A stretch of 64,000 bases of DNA from Typhlomys cinereus (taxonomy: Eukaryota > Chordata > Mammalia > Rodentia > Platacanthomyidae), in NCBI GenBank assembly GCA_023101885.1, contig JALPQD010000138.1, forward strand, positions 310,001-374,000. The letters are read 5' to 3'. A program made the translations under genes and the position numbers. Below are positions 1 to 11,579 of this stretch, piece by piece (the first letter of the stretch is position 1; every line of letters begins with the position of its first letter). Under the pieces are notes generated by a model. The model made no database searches and had not been told where the DNA came from. It was given only the letters and a program-made list of their open reading frames with translations.

Positions 1-749
1 GAATCAGCCTAGAGATTCTACCAGCAGCCTTTTCCTTGCCAGAACCTGCCCTAATTTCTCTGGACAATAAGTTCAACAGAGGGCCTGAACTAGCTACTCC
101 AGGGCTGGACCGGCCCCTCACTCACCCCACACTCCCTGCCCCCAGGCTGCAGGCAGCCCATCTCCAGGTCTGATCTACCCCTATCAGTGGTACCTGAAAC
201 CTTTCTGTGCTTTGCATCAAACTGATGCTTAATGGGATCTTGGTGTTTCAGTTCTCTGTTGCACTCTTTTCCCTCCCTCCCCTTGACTAGGGGACCCCCT
301 TCTGCCTTAGCAGGCTACATGACTATGGTAACGCCATTTCCTTTCTCGATCACTGCCAAGATGTCATCCAGTGTGACAGTCTGATTGCCAGCAGACCTTC
401 ATCAGCCTGGTTGCCATGGCTAGAGGTGGCATGGTATGTGTGGGGGACCGCATTGCAATTAGGGAGCTTGAGATACATGGTGCACGGAAAACATGATGTG
501 GGAAGAGAGACAAATGCATCTGCTCCTTCCAGGCAGCGCGGGTCTGCTGCCTTCCCAGTGTCTGCTGAGAATGTAGCTGGAGATGGATGGGGAGGAGGAG
601 CCCCGCAGTGAGATGACGGAACACACTGCAGACAGGCCGCTGCTGTGGTCCAGTCTCGCATGTCTCTCCAAGGTCTACATGCTACAGGCCCAAATGGTGC
701 TATTGGGAGTCAGTGGAATCCTTTTAAGTGAAACCTCATATGAGGTCAT
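1..749. other. Intergenic, no gene seen
   Basis: Unique-looking sequence with short open frames on both strands and no recognisable domain, splice structure or repeat family. Confidence 0.6.
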
Positions 750-875
750 CAGAAGACAGAGGGGGAGGAGGAGAGAGAGAGAGAAAGAGAGAGAGAGAAA
801 GAGAGAAGGAGAGAGAAAACTCAATACAATGCATGCATACCATGACACATCAAAGTTCAGAGGACAACACTTTCC

Positions 876-926
<51 letters not shown>

Positions 927-1255
927 CCAAGGGTGACATCGGGAATCAACCCAGATTGCTCTACCTCCTCGTTTCTGCGGTTTCCCAGGCTCTGCCTTCC
1001 AGAACCAGAGTTATAGGCCACTGCCATTTCCCCTAGAATTTTTTACATGGGACCTGGGGATCTGAACTCAGGTCCTTTTGCTTACGAGGCAAAGGTTCTA
1101 ATCCCTGAGCTGTCTTCCCAGCCCCAGAGGTCAATTTTCAGAAGTCAGTTCTTTCTCTCTCTTTCCCCCAAGTAGGCTTCTGGAGATTTGAACTCAGGTC
1201 TCCAGGATTGGGAACAGATGCCTTACCCACGAAGCCATCTCAGTGGCCCCTAGAG
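750..1255 (-). mobile_element. B3-like SINE split by a younger B2-like SINE
   Basis: The outer element has its tail at 750-867 (including a GA tract at about 770-818) and its head at 1126-1255 (GATTTGAACTCAGGTCTCCA, then CTTACCCACGAAGCCATCTC). It is interrupted by an inner B2-like SINE at 868-1125. The bases AGAGGACAA (859-867) and AGAGGTCAA (1126-1134) flank the insert as a target duplication. Confidence 0.75.
868..1125 (-). mobile_element. B2-like SINE inserted in a B3-like SINE
   Basis: Reverse orientation: a GT tract (about 879-924) is the tail, then AAGGGTGACATCGGGAATCA and GGATCTGAACTCAGGTCC, and the head AGCTGTCTTCCCAGCCCC. It matches many other reverse copies in this window. Confidence 0.8.
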
Positions 1256-1257
1256 AC

Positions 1258-1480
1258 ATGTCTTTGAAATAAATTGCGATACCCTGGTCCTTTGCTCATC
1301 ATCTCTTTTGCTTAGAGGCCATTTTCCTCTGCCATCTGTTCCCACCGTGACAAGCTGCCTCATCCCAGGCCCAAAAGCATTGGGGTCCACCACACTTAGA
1401 CTGAATCCTCCAATACTGTGAGTCCTAATAACCTTTTTTCTAAGAAAGTTTTCTCAGGCTAGAGTAATAGAAAGCTCACT
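1258..1480. mobile_element. Old interspersed repeat fragment, DNA-transposon-like family
   Basis: It resembles copies at 19505-19870, 21376-21665, 29060-29230, 57548-57690 and 62148-62495 that share an AATAAA...CCTTAAGTTG-type end. It is probably a non-autonomous element; the family name is not certain. Confidence 0.4.
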
Positions 1481-1594
1481 GACATAGTGGCTAAGCTATG
1501 GTAGACCCAAGAGTAGCTCTCCACGCACATCAGCAGCTGGCACTGCCAAGCCTTGAGGTGCATTTGTTTCATACCATGGAAATTAAGAAGGTAG

Positions 1595-1875
1595 AAGAGG
1601 GCTGGAGAGATGGCTCAGGGGTTAAGACTCTGTCTTGCAAGCAGAATGTCCTGAGTTCGGATCCCAGGTCCCACATAAAAACAGGCAAAGACTGTGAAGG
1701 CCTGCACTTCCAGTTCTGGTGGGAGGAGCCTGGGAAATCTCAGAGAAAAGCAAAAAGGAAGTAGACGCGATCCAGGATGATTCCCAAAGTCACCCTTGAT
1801 TCTCCACAGGGACACACACATACACACGCACACACACACATATAAAATAAATACATACACATAAAATAAATAAAT
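1595..1875 (+). mobile_element. B2-like SINE
   Basis: Head GGGCTGGAGAGATGGCTCAG, with an internal Pol III box B-like segment (GAGTTCGGATCCCAGGTCCC), middle CCAGTTCTGGTGGGAGGAGC and a CA/AT-rich tail ending in ATAAATAAATAAAAT. Confidence 0.85.
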
Positions 1876-2084
1876 AAAATATTTAAAGTATGCTACAACC
1901 TTTCATGACTTAAAAGATTAAGATACCTTACAAAGGTTTGTGAGATGTTAGATTTATAAAAAGATTGACGTATGTTTAAAATATGTTTAAAAAAAGAAGG
2001 CATAAAAGATATGGGAGGGAAAACAACCCAGAAAGAGTGGGAGGAAGCTAGTAAGTCCCGGCTGATGCAAATATTGACATAACT

Positions 2085-2615
2085 ATTATGAGGGCAGATA
2101 AAACTCCCATTTATGGTTCGCCTGTGCGCTGTTCTCCGACTACTTCCGTCTCGAGAAAGTTTTTATTTCGCCATAGAAGAAAAATGTTTTCATATTCTCT
2201 CCCACTGCTCAGACCCAGAACCCAGCAAGGCCCTGTGCCCCCGAGAGCCATAATATTATTTGTTAACATTTTTATGATGCCAAATGGTCTGGAGGAGAAC
2301 GGGCGCCATTCTTTAGCTAGGAAACCATATGGCAGGGCGAGTAATAAATAAGGTATTGTGATAGTTAATGAACCTAATTGCCAGCGAAGGCTTTAATACA
2401 GAGACTGTGCTGCTGAGAATTTAGCACCACATTAGGGATGCTGCGGAGCACCCCTGACTTCTGAGGCTTAATTTAAGTTCTATATTGCAAACTCCAGAAA
2501 ATAATTCCAAACCCTCCTGCTGGAAAAGCAACCTGCTGGTAGACTGTGATTATACCGAATTACTAAAATCGCAATCAATTTTATACACACAGTTAACCCT
2601 TGCCAGGAATACTCC
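2085..2615. promoter_or_regulatory. Candidate conserved non-coding element, homeobox-motif rich
   Basis: This is unique sequence between SINE-dense flanks. It is rich in TAAT/ATTA cores (GTTAATGAACCTAATTGCC, GTAATAAATAAGG, CTTAATTTAAG) and GATAA, with CpGs retained at intervals (TCTCGAGA, TTCGCC, GGGCGCC). Such composition is typical of developmental enhancers, and the flanking ZBTB16 locus is known to carry many. Conservation cannot be measured here. Confidence 0.4.
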
Positions 2616-3302
2616 GGCAGAGGAGGGAGATCAAGATTGCCGGGTCTTGTATTTGTGGCTCTACGTAAGAAGGACCAGAGTCAGGAATGATGATGTAGTG
2701 GGAAACTTGGAGCTGTGCCAGGATGTCTTGGTTAACTGAGAGAGGAAGTAGGGGAAGGGTAAATAGAAGACTTGATGAAGTCAGAGCTTGCTGAATCTCA
2801 CTAGTCCTGCAGGGTCCCCTCCATTAGGGGAGAAGACAGGAGATCTTGGAGAGAGTGGGCTCACTCACCACTTCCAGGCAGCCGGAATCCCCCACAGGAA
2901 ATCGACAGTGCCCTCTCTGCCATTATTCCATAAGTCAAGGTTATTAACTAGGGAAGCTCAAGTCGTGGCAGTCAAACAACCTTGTGCTGGGTAAAAACGT
3001 AAATGCTGAACAGCTGCCACTGAGCCTTCCGCAGTGTCTGGAAGGGTCCCCGGGAGAGCCAGGCTCAGGGTGGCAGGAGGAGAGGAACCGGGGCACACGC
3101 CTTCCTTCCCAGATCAGCTCTGGGGTTTGCACCATGCTCTGTCCGTCTTCTGGCCTGCGCCCAAGCGGAGGTGAATGGTGGGCAGCAGAATGGGGGGCTC
3201 CTGGGAGGAGAGAATGTTCAAGACAAGGCTTCCTGCTGCTCACTCCTCTACCTGGCCCAGGGCCACAGGGATGACCCAGCTTTACACTGAGAGCTCAGAA
3301 AT
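2616..3302. other. Intergenic, no gene seen
   Basis: Unique sequence beyond the candidate enhancer at 2085-2615; only short overlapping open frames and no recognisable repeat. Confidence 0.55.
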
Positions 3303-3476
3303 GTTCTCTTTTCTTCCTCCTCGCCTCCCTCCTATCTTCTTCCTGCTCTTCTTCTTCCTCCTCCTTTTCCTTCTCTTCTTCCTTCTTCTCTTCCTCCTCT
3401 TCCTTCTCCTCTTTCTCCTTTTCCTATTCTTCCTTCTGTCTCCTCTTCCTCCTTCTCCTCTTTCTCTACCTTCTTC
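3303..3476 (+). repeat. Polypyrimidine (CTT/TCC) tract
   Basis: Nearly pure C/T over about 170 bp, composed of TTC, TCC and CTT triplets. Such mirror-symmetric pyrimidine runs can form triplex DNA. No coding role is supported. Confidence 0.9.
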
Positions 3477-3572
3477 TGGTACTGAGAATTGAACCTACAG
3501 TCTTATGTTAGACAAGCACTCACCTACTACTCTCTACCACTAGCCCTTTCCTTCAATATTCTGTTTTAAAAC

Positions 3573-4012
3573 AGTGTCATTATTAGATATAGGTGCCAAC
3601 GTGATTGAAGACTTTGGCTCTGGCCACATTTGTAAGAATTAGTAGTTAGGCCCCAAGCAAGCCTGCAGGAGATTATCTAATTGATGTGGGGAGCCCAGAC
3701 CATGTGGATGGAACCAACCTGGGCAGGTGAATAAAAAGTTTAAAAAGTTTGGCGTCCTTTGGCATATGTGGATAGACATGCTTCTGGCAAGGGAAGCCTG
3801 TTCTTCTCCCAGATGCCCTGTGGATATAGTGTGGCCAGTTTCCTCGGCCCCCGGTGCTGGTGTGGACTCTCCTGCCAAACTGGAGTAAGAGCTGTAACTG
3901 GACCATGATAAGCCGAGATAAAAATCCCTTGTTCCTCTTTGAGCCATTTTGTTCTGAATTTATCAGCTGTCTGCCGAGTAACTGCCAACAGGGTACAAGA
4001 TGCCCAGATGGA
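3573..4012 (-). mobile_element. DNA-transposon-like repeat (URR1-like, tentative)
   Basis: Reverse copy of the family that in forward form starts near GTTGCTGATAAA...CTTAAGGGAACAAGG and ends AAGTTGACA...CTATGACA. Here one sees GGAGATTATCTAATTGATGT and GTGTGGCCAGTTTCCTCGGC, ending near TTATCAGC. Confidence 0.55.
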
Positions 4013-4015
4013 CCT

Positions 4016-4113
4016 TAAACTCATCCTGTAGCCCAGGCAGTCCTTGACTTTATGGTCCTCCTGCCTTAGCCTCTAGGGTAGCTGGAATTACAGGCTTGTG
4101 CCACCAGGCAGGC
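4016..4113 (-). mobile_element. B1 SINE fragment
   Basis: Reads CTGTAGCCCAGGCAGTCCTT and GGAATTACAGGCTTGTGCCA, typical of reverse B1 sequence. Confidence 0.7.
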
Positions 4114-4133
4114 TCAAAAATGTCCTTTGCAGA

Positions 4134-4175
4134 GGAGTGGAGGCGTCCATGGTGGTTCCCGAATTCATCTGTGGT

Positions 4176-4228
<53 letters not shown>

Positions 4229-4264
4229 GCGCGCGCATGCACAATTGAATAAAAATTTTTTTAA
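4134..4264 (+). mobile_element. 5'-truncated B2-like SINE with 18-bp target duplication
   Basis: Only the 3' part is present (TCCATGGTGGTTCCCGAATT, a CA tract, CACAATTGAATAAAAA). An exact 18-bp duplication, AAAAATGTCCTTTGCAGA, lies at 4116-4133 and 4265-4282. This marks a recent LINE-driven insertion. Confidence 0.9.
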
Positions 4265-4289
4265 AAAAATGTCCTTTGCAGAAGATTAC

Positions 4290-4720
4290 CCTGGCTGGAG
4301 AGAGAGCTCAGTGCTAGGGCACTTCCCTGGCTTTGACCCACGGCATAAAAACAAGTCTTCCAGTGGGGACAGAAGAACCTATTCTGTGTTCGTGGGGCTA
4401 AACTACTATATATTCCGCATTCAGAAAGACAGGAGGGGACAGGTTGAAAAGAGGGAATGGGTTTTAGAAACCAGGGATCTGGGATGGGGAGTGGGAGACG
4501 GGTTGGCTCAGTCAATAAAGTGCCTGCCACACAAGCATGGGGACCTCAGTTTGTATCTCCAGCGCCCACATAAAAATCTGAGCATGGAGCACATATCTTT
4601 ACCCTAGTGCTATGGGGAAAGAGACAGGGAGATAACTGGAGTTGCTGGTAAGTCAGTCTAGTCAATTTGGGAGACTGTCTTAATAATAATAAAATAATAA
4701 ATAATAATAATAATAATGTG
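4290..4720 (+). mobile_element. ID-like fragment and B4/B3-like SINE with TAA tail
   Basis: ID-like sequence (GAGAGCTCAGTGCTAGGGCA) is at about 4290-4350. A second SINE at about 4497-4680 has GGTTGGCTCAGTCAATAAAG and GCCCACATAAAAATCTGAGC and ends in a (TAA)n tract at about 4681-4717. Confidence 0.55.
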
Positions 4721-4796
4721 GAGGTGATGAAGGATAATATCTAGCATTGACCTCTGGCCTACACATGCACACACATACCCACCTACATACATGCAA

Positions 4797-5112
4797 AGAC
4801 ATGGGTTGGGGAGATGGTTCAGGGATTAAAGTTTTTGCCTCACAAACAAAAGGATCTGAGTTTGGATACCCACATTCCATGTAAAAATTCAAAGTGGAAA
4901 TGGTGGTAGCCGGCAATTCTGGCTATGGAAGATGGAGCCTGTCCCGGAACAGAGCAACAAGGAGGTGGAGCAATCCAAGATGATTCCTGATGTCACCCCT
5001 GGGCCTCCACAGGTACACACCTATACATGCACACACGTGTACATACACACACACACACACACAAAAACCCACCATGCACACACATGCTAAATAATAAATA
5101 AATGTTTAAAAA
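4797..5112 (+). mobile_element. B2-like SINE
   Basis: Head GGGTTGGGGAGATGGTTCAG, then a middle with GCAATCCAAGATGATTCCTG, and a CA-rich tail ending ATAATAAATAAATG. Confidence 0.8.
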
Positions 5113-5703
5113 ATTAGAAGAGGGGCCCTAGGCCAGCATGAAAGTGACCACATGTGGTCATATGGCCTCTTCTCAACAGCTAGGAGAAAGCTACCCTCTG
5201 TGAAGGACTAGGGCATGTTCAGCACCATCTGGAGGCAGGGCAGAGATCCAGGGCAGGGTCTGCAGGCCCTGCAATAGGATGATGGGAAAGGGGACTCAGG
5301 GGCTTTGACACAGAGAAGCCCTGAAAACACATAGCAGAGTGGGGGGAGGGGATTGGATGGAGGAGAGGCGTTGCTGCTGAGGTTAAGCTTCTTGGAAGCA
5401 GAGACCCTCCCAGCTAGTTTTAGCAGCAATCCAGGACTTTGAGCAAGGTGGTCCCCTCGAAGGTAGTCAAGCAGGGATGTGCCTATGTGGGTCCCACTTG
5501 CCAGGCAGGCAGCGTGGGCTCAGCCGCAGCTGTAGTCCCATGTCCTGCACCAGAGGCCTCTGATGAGAGATGCTTCTCAGCAGCTTGGGGGCAAGGGCCA
5601 GAGACACGGGGCAGGGTCTTTTCAGAGACTCGGGTGAGCTACAGAAAAAATAATTTTCAGTACAAGCCAGTATGAAGCAGAGTCGGAGTTTATTAAGATT
5701 TTA

Positions 5704-6172
5704 AGGACCAGAGAGATTGACTCATTGCAAGGCTTGATCCTGAAACCCACATTAAAAGCTGCATGGGAATCTGGGGAAATCTGAGCAGTTCTAAGGTAGG
5801 CAGAGACAGAAAAATCACCTGACGTGAGCTGGCCAGCTAGAAGACAGAAGTAACAGAAGACACCTGCCCCACCTAGGTGGAAGGAGAGAGCGGACTCCCA
5901 AAAGTTATCCTCTAACCTCCAAACACATTAGCACTCCCACACATTACACATTTTTTAAAATATATTTTTAATTACTTAGAAGAGAGGAATAAAGAAGAGA
6001 GAATTGAGAGAGAGATATGCATATTCCTGGAATCATACATAGATGGATGTCAGAAGACAACTTGCTGGAGTCAACTCTCTTCTGCCACATGGACTTCAGA
6101 GGATCGACCTCGGCTCGTCAGGCCTGTAAGCAGGCACCTTTACTCACTGAGCCATCGGTAGTCTGTCCAGAA
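5704..6172. mobile_element. Two converging SINEs of B3/B4 type
   Basis: A forward copy at about 5704-5955 (AGAGATTGACTCATTGCAAG; ATCCTCTAACCTCC) meets a reverse copy at about 5955-6172 (TTCTGCCACATGGACTTCAG; TTTACTCACTGAGCCATCGG). Confidence 0.65.
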
Positions 6173-7195
6173 TAGAAACATCAACTCCAGGGTGCTTAAA
6201 CCCTGGGCTAAGGGCACAAGTAGAGTTTCTGAATTTCCAACCTCTTGCAGTCTTTTCAGATAAGACAGAAGCATGACCTTTAGTGTCCTAATTTTCATAA
6301 CCTTCTAAGTCCTTCTGTATTTTATAGATGATGACCACAAAGGGTCAAAGGACAAGATATCAGAATGTCAGAACTGATGAGGCCCAGGGTGCAGTCATAC
6401 TGTGTTTCTTTGTTGGAATACTTCCAGTTGTACCATCCTGCAACTCAGCAAATAAAGGGAGTCATAAAGATTCCAAGATGCATGGTCATGCGTTGGAAGT
6501 AAGGGGACAGTGGACCCCTCAAGAGGTCTGATATTGCAAGACACTCTAGGAGCATATTGCCTGTTGAAGCCAGCCATGAAAATGGCAGACTCCTGTGCTA
6601 AATACATAAGTTAATATGAATGTAGGGGACCCGAAATAAAGATCCTTGAGCAGACGTGCCCTTGAAAGTGGGTACAGACCACAGCTACTTCCTATTGGTC
6701 ATAAGCTAAACATCTAATCCTGGGTCAATGGCCTGGGGAAAGCAGAGGCAGGCAGAAGATTCACTGGCACACTCAAGACTAATTACAGAAACAACAGGAC
6801 ATGGAAAGACTGCAACATTCTAGATCCAACAGTTCACTGAGCCAGAGAAAGTGGAATACAAACCCAGGTTCTATGGTCTCCTAACGAGAGCTTTCACTTT
6901 CTCTGGATTCTGGGATGCAGAAATTGCATCAAGAGGGACAGAGATGCCATTGTGGCAAATTTGGGGGGGCCTGGGTGAAGAGCCCCAAGGCTCTGAGGGG
7001 AGGGTTACTTTCTCAGGCCCAGAGTCATAGCGATGACATCAGACACACCTGACCTGGCCAAGTCCATGTCACTGAGACCCGTGGCCAAAGCAGACCTCAG
7101 GGACCCCAGATCTTCTGTCTCCCTGGGAGGTGTTGGGAAGGCATCTTGAACCCCAGATCAAATTAGCCAAATGCTGAGCCAAAGAGCCACAAAGT
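6173..7195. other. Intergenic; possible old MIR-like fragment
   Basis: Mostly unrecognised sequence. ACAAACCCAGGTTCTATGGT near 6858 resembles a MIR core, but the match is weak. No gene seen. Confidence 0.4.
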
Positions 7196-7480
7196 GTGGA
7201 TTTAATACTGTATATAAATAAGCTTTACAATCACCAAAAAGCCTTTCCACTCAGAGGAGACCATGGGACTATTTTAGAGAGATGCAGATGAAGTTAAAAG
7301 GAGGAGGATAAATAAAAGAGAAGGTAATTATTTGATGGAGCTCTCCGAGGTTCCGCCACAGCAGGGAACACTTCCAGAGAATACATATTACTAGGGAGAC
7401 CGGGCTCTGCACAATTCAAACTAAACGATAAATTGTCAGAAGCGAGAATGCAGAGGAAAGGGGTGGGGGAGATCTGGGTG
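7196..7480. promoter_or_regulatory. Candidate conserved non-coding element
   Basis: This is unique, repeat-free sequence with AT-rich motif clusters (TACTGTATATAAATAAGC, GGTAATTATTTGATGG, CTAAACGATAAATTG). It directly precedes a short CpG-containing block with an inverted YY1-like pair. No coding frame is supported. Confidence 0.35.
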
Positions 7481-7626
7481 CTCGCTATACCGTTAGCTGG
7501 GGGGGGGGGGTCGCGCGCCACCTTGCTTAGGAGCCTCTGCACGTCAGCCCAGGCGCAGTCCTGCAGAAGGGAGTCTCTGTGTAATAAATGTCCGTGGAAA
7601 ATTACGACTGTACCGCTACAGTAGAA

Positions 7627-7655
7627 AGATGGCGCCGTTTATCTCGGCGCCATCT
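7627..7655. promoter_or_regulatory. Perfect 11-bp inverted repeat of a YY1-like site
   Basis: AGATGGCGCCG at 7627-7637 is mirrored exactly by CGGCGCCATCT at 7645-7655 with a 7-bp spacer TTTATCT. Each arm matches the YY1 core AAGATGGCGGC closely. It sits in a small CpG-bearing patch (about 7500-7830). No gene start is evident beside it. Confidence 0.5.
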
Positions 7656-7885
7656 GCACAGGCTCGTTTGTTGCTCCCGAGGCGGCCCACACGCACCCAG
7701 CAAGTTTGCAAGGCTCTGGTTCTCTCGAGTGTTCGCTTCTGGAGGATGTGGTGGGACTGGAGATGCTAATTTCTCTTCCGGCTCCCTGCCAAGGAGGCCT
7801 GCGATTGGACCTGCTGTGCATCAGCTCTGCACATCCTGATGGGACCAGGAGCCCGGATTCTGACCCCCAACAGGTGAAAAAGCAT

Positions 7886-8150
7886 AGCAGACCTGGTGCG
7901 ATGGCTCAAGCTGTGAAATGCTTTAGCAAGCGTGAGGACCGGGAAGGAGAGAACAAGCTTATGATCCCAGCCCTGGGGAGGCAGAGACAGGGAGATCCTC
8001 GGGGTTGGTTGGTCAGCCTGCTGGCTGAGTTGTAAGCTCTAGTCCAGACCAATGGGAGACCCTGCTCAAAAGAAAAAATTAAAAAGATAGATGGCACCTG
8101 AGGAATACAGGGGATGTCAACTGAGGTTGTCCTCTGACCTCCATCTGCAC
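7886..8150 (+). mobile_element. B4-type SINE whose tail seeds the minisatellite
   Basis: It shows an ID-like head (GATGGCTCAAGCTGTGAAATG), a B1-like middle (GATCCCAGCCCTGGGGAGGC) and the B4 3' end (GGTTGTCCTCTGACCTCC) followed by CA-rich sequence. Its tail runs without a break into the minisatellite. The AAAAAG-rich bases on the far side (about 11012-11025) resemble the 5' flank at about 7877-7886 and may be a decayed target duplication. Confidence 0.75.
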
Positions 8151-11010
8151 ACGCACACACATGCTCACACACTCTTACACGCACACACATGCTCACACAC
8201 TCCTACACGCGCACACATGCTCACATACACTCCTACACACATACATACACATGCTCAATACACTCATACACATGTTCACATACACTCACACACATGCTCA
8301 CATACACTCCTACACACATACATATACTACTACACACACATGCTCACATATACTCATACACACGTTCACATACACTCACACACACATGCTCACATACACT
8401 CCTACACACACATGCTCACATACACTCCTACACACACATGCTCACATACACTCCTACACACACATGCTCACATACACTCCTACACACACATGCTCACATA
8501 CACTCCTACACACACACATGCTCACATACACTCCTACACACACATGCTCACATACACTCCTACACACATACATACACTACTACACACACATGTTCACATA
8601 CACTCCTACACACACATGCTCACATACACTCCCAACACACACATGCTCATATACACTCTTACACACACACATGCTCACATGCACTCCTATACACACATAC
8701 TCACATACACTCCTACACACACATGTTCACATACACTCGCACACACATGCTCACATACACTCCTACACACATACATACACTCCTACACACACATACTCAC
8801 ATACACTCCTACACACATACATACACTCCTACACACACATACATACACTCCTACACACACATGCTCACATACACTCCCAACACACACATGCTCATATACA
8901 CTCTTACACACACACACGCTCACATGCACTCCTACACACGTTTACATACACTCCCCCTCCACACACATATGCTCACATACACTGCTACACACACGTTCTC
9001 ATACACTCCCACACACATGTATGTTCACATACACTCACACACAGATGTTCACATACACTGCTACATACACACACATGTTCACATACACTCCTACACACAC
9101 ACAAATGCTCACATACACTCCTGCACACACGCACATGCTCACTCACATACACTCCTACACACACATGCTCAAATACACTCCTACACACACATGCTCACAT
9201 ACACTCCTACACACACGCACATGCTCACATACACTCCTACACACGCACATGCTCACATACACTCCTACACACGCACATGCTCACATACATTCCTACACAC
9301 ACATGCTCACATACACTCCTACACACATACATATACTACTACACACACATGCTCACATACACTCCTACACACATACATACACTACTATACACACATGTTC
9401 ACATACACTCCTACACACACATGCCCACATATACTCCCAACACACACATGCTCATATACACTCTTACATACACACATGCTCACATGCACTCCTATACACA
9501 CATACTCACATACATCCTACACACACATGTTCACATACACTCGCACACACATGCTCACATACACTGCTACACACACATTCTCATACACTCCCACACATGT
9601 ATGTTCACATATACTCTTACACACCACATGCTCCATACACTGCCTACACACACGTTCTCATACACTCCCACACACATGTATGTTCACATACACTCCTACA
9701 CACATGCTCACATACACTGCTACACACATATGCTCACATATACTCCCCCACACACACATGTTCACATACACTCCTACACACATGCTCACATACACTCCCC
9801 CACACACATGCTCACATACACTCCCACACACATGCTCATATACACTCTTACACACACACACTCACATGCACTCCTCACACGTTTACATACACTACATCCC
9901 CCCACACATATGCTCACATACAATGCTACACACACGTTCTCATACACTCCCACACACATGTATGTTCACATACACTCACACACAGATGTTCACATACACT
10001 GCTACATACACACACACTGTTCACATACACTCCTACACACACACAAATGCTCACATACACTCCTGCACACACGCACATGCTCACTCACATACACTCCTAC
10101 ACACACATGCTCAAATACACTCCTACACACACATGCTCACATACACTCCTACACACACGCACATGCTCACATACACTCCTACACACGCACATGCTCACAT
10201 ACACTCTACACACGCACATGCTCACATACATTCCTACACACACATGCTCACATACACTCCTACACACATACATATACTACTACACACACATGCTCACATA
10301 CACTCCTACACACATACATACACTACTATACACACATGTTCACATACACTCCTACACACACATGCCCACATATACTCCCAACACACACATGCTCATATAC
10401 ACTCTTACATACACACATGCTCACATGCACTCCTATACACACATACTCACATACACTCCTACACACACATGTTCACATACACTCGCACACACATGCTCAC
10501 ATACACTGCTACACACACACATTCTCATACACTCCCACACACATGTATGTTCACATACACTCTTACACACACATGCTCACATACACTCCTACACACACAC
10601 GTTCTCATACACTCCCACACACATGTATGTTCACATACACTCTTACACACACATGCTCACATACACTGCTACACACACGTTCTCATACACTCCCACACAC
10701 ATGTATGTTCACATACACTCCTACACACATGCTCACATACACTGCTACACACACATATGCTCACATATACTCCCCCCCCACACACATGTTCACATACACT
10801 CCTACACACATGCTCACATACACTCCCCCACACACATGCTCACATACACTCCCCCCCACACATATGCTCACATACACTCCCACACACACACATGTTCACA
10901 TACACTCCCACACACACACATGTTCACATACACGCCTACATACACACAATGTTCACATACATTCCTACACATACCATATGCTCACATACACTCGTCCACA
11001 TACACAGACA
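8149..11010 (+). repeat. 2.9-kb CA-rich minisatellite with higher-order structure
   Basis: The block is built from variants of a roughly 26-bp unit, ACACTCCTACACACACATGC followed by TCACAT. Units differ at fixed spots (CTCCTAC, CTCACAC, CTGCTAC; ATGCTCACAT, ATGTTCACAT, GTTCTCATAC). A longer segment at about 8871-9620 recurs at about 9812-10560 with a shift of about 941 bp, and parts of it resemble 8290-8760 as well. Stop codons are absent from all three plus frames over about 2.9 kb, which is a composition effect and not coding. It begins exactly in the CA tail of a B4 SINE. Confidence 0.95.
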
Positions 11011-11184
11011 CATAAAAAGAGTATACAAGGGACACCATCTTGGCTCAGACATTAATTTTGCCATTTAACAAACACAATGGAGTTGTTGTTCTGTATCAGG
11101 ACGTGTGATGGAAATTATGGTTGCCTGCATATGTGTCCAACACTTCTGAGCTTCCTGCAAGTTCTTACTCACATGTCATTGTTA

Positions 11185-11545
11185 TGTGTGTATGTGTGTT
11201 TGCACGTGGGTGGGTACTCATGGGTGAGTGTATATACACAAGTACACTTGAGTATGTGTGTCTGTGGAAGCCCTTGGGTAATATGTGGACTCGTCTTCTA
11301 TTGCGCTTCCATTTTATAGTTGTGAGCCTGGGTCTCTCATCAAATCCCAGAGCATGCCATTAGGACTAGTCTGTCTAGCCAGCTGCTCTGGAGAGACCCA
11401 GATTCTGACTTCCAAGGCTGGGATTACATGCGGGCTTCCATCTGACTTTTTCTTTTTTTAACATGGAAGTTGGAGATCAGAACTCAGATTCCTTTGCTTT
11501 GGAGGCAAGGGCTTTAACCACTGAGCTATCTCCCCAGCCTAAATG
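11185..11545 (-). mobile_element. B2-like SINE, reverse, diverged
   Basis: GT-rich tail at the left, GATCAGAACTCAGATTCCTT and the head CTGAGCTATCTCCCCAGCC at the right. A B1-like segment (GGCTGGGATTACATGCGGGC) may be embedded. Confidence 0.6.
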
Positions 11546-11579
11546 TCATCTCAAAGCAGTTTTTTCTGAGTTCCCAGAT

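Noticed and set aside
5217..5242. RE1/NRSF-like site (TTCAGCACC followed by GGAGGCAGGGC)
   Set aside because: Only the left half matches; the right half lacks GGACAGCGCC and the spacing is not canonical.
8149..11010. CRISPR-like appearance (regular repeats with variable units)
   Set aside because: Units are contiguous CA-rich variants without unique spacers, in a mammalian genome; it is a minisatellite.
8091..11068. Three overlapping plus-strand open frames of about 960-970 codons, His/Thr/Ser/Tyr-rich
   Set aside because: They follow all three frames of one CA-rich minisatellite that simply lacks stop codons. No start context, splice structure or domain; a composition artefact.
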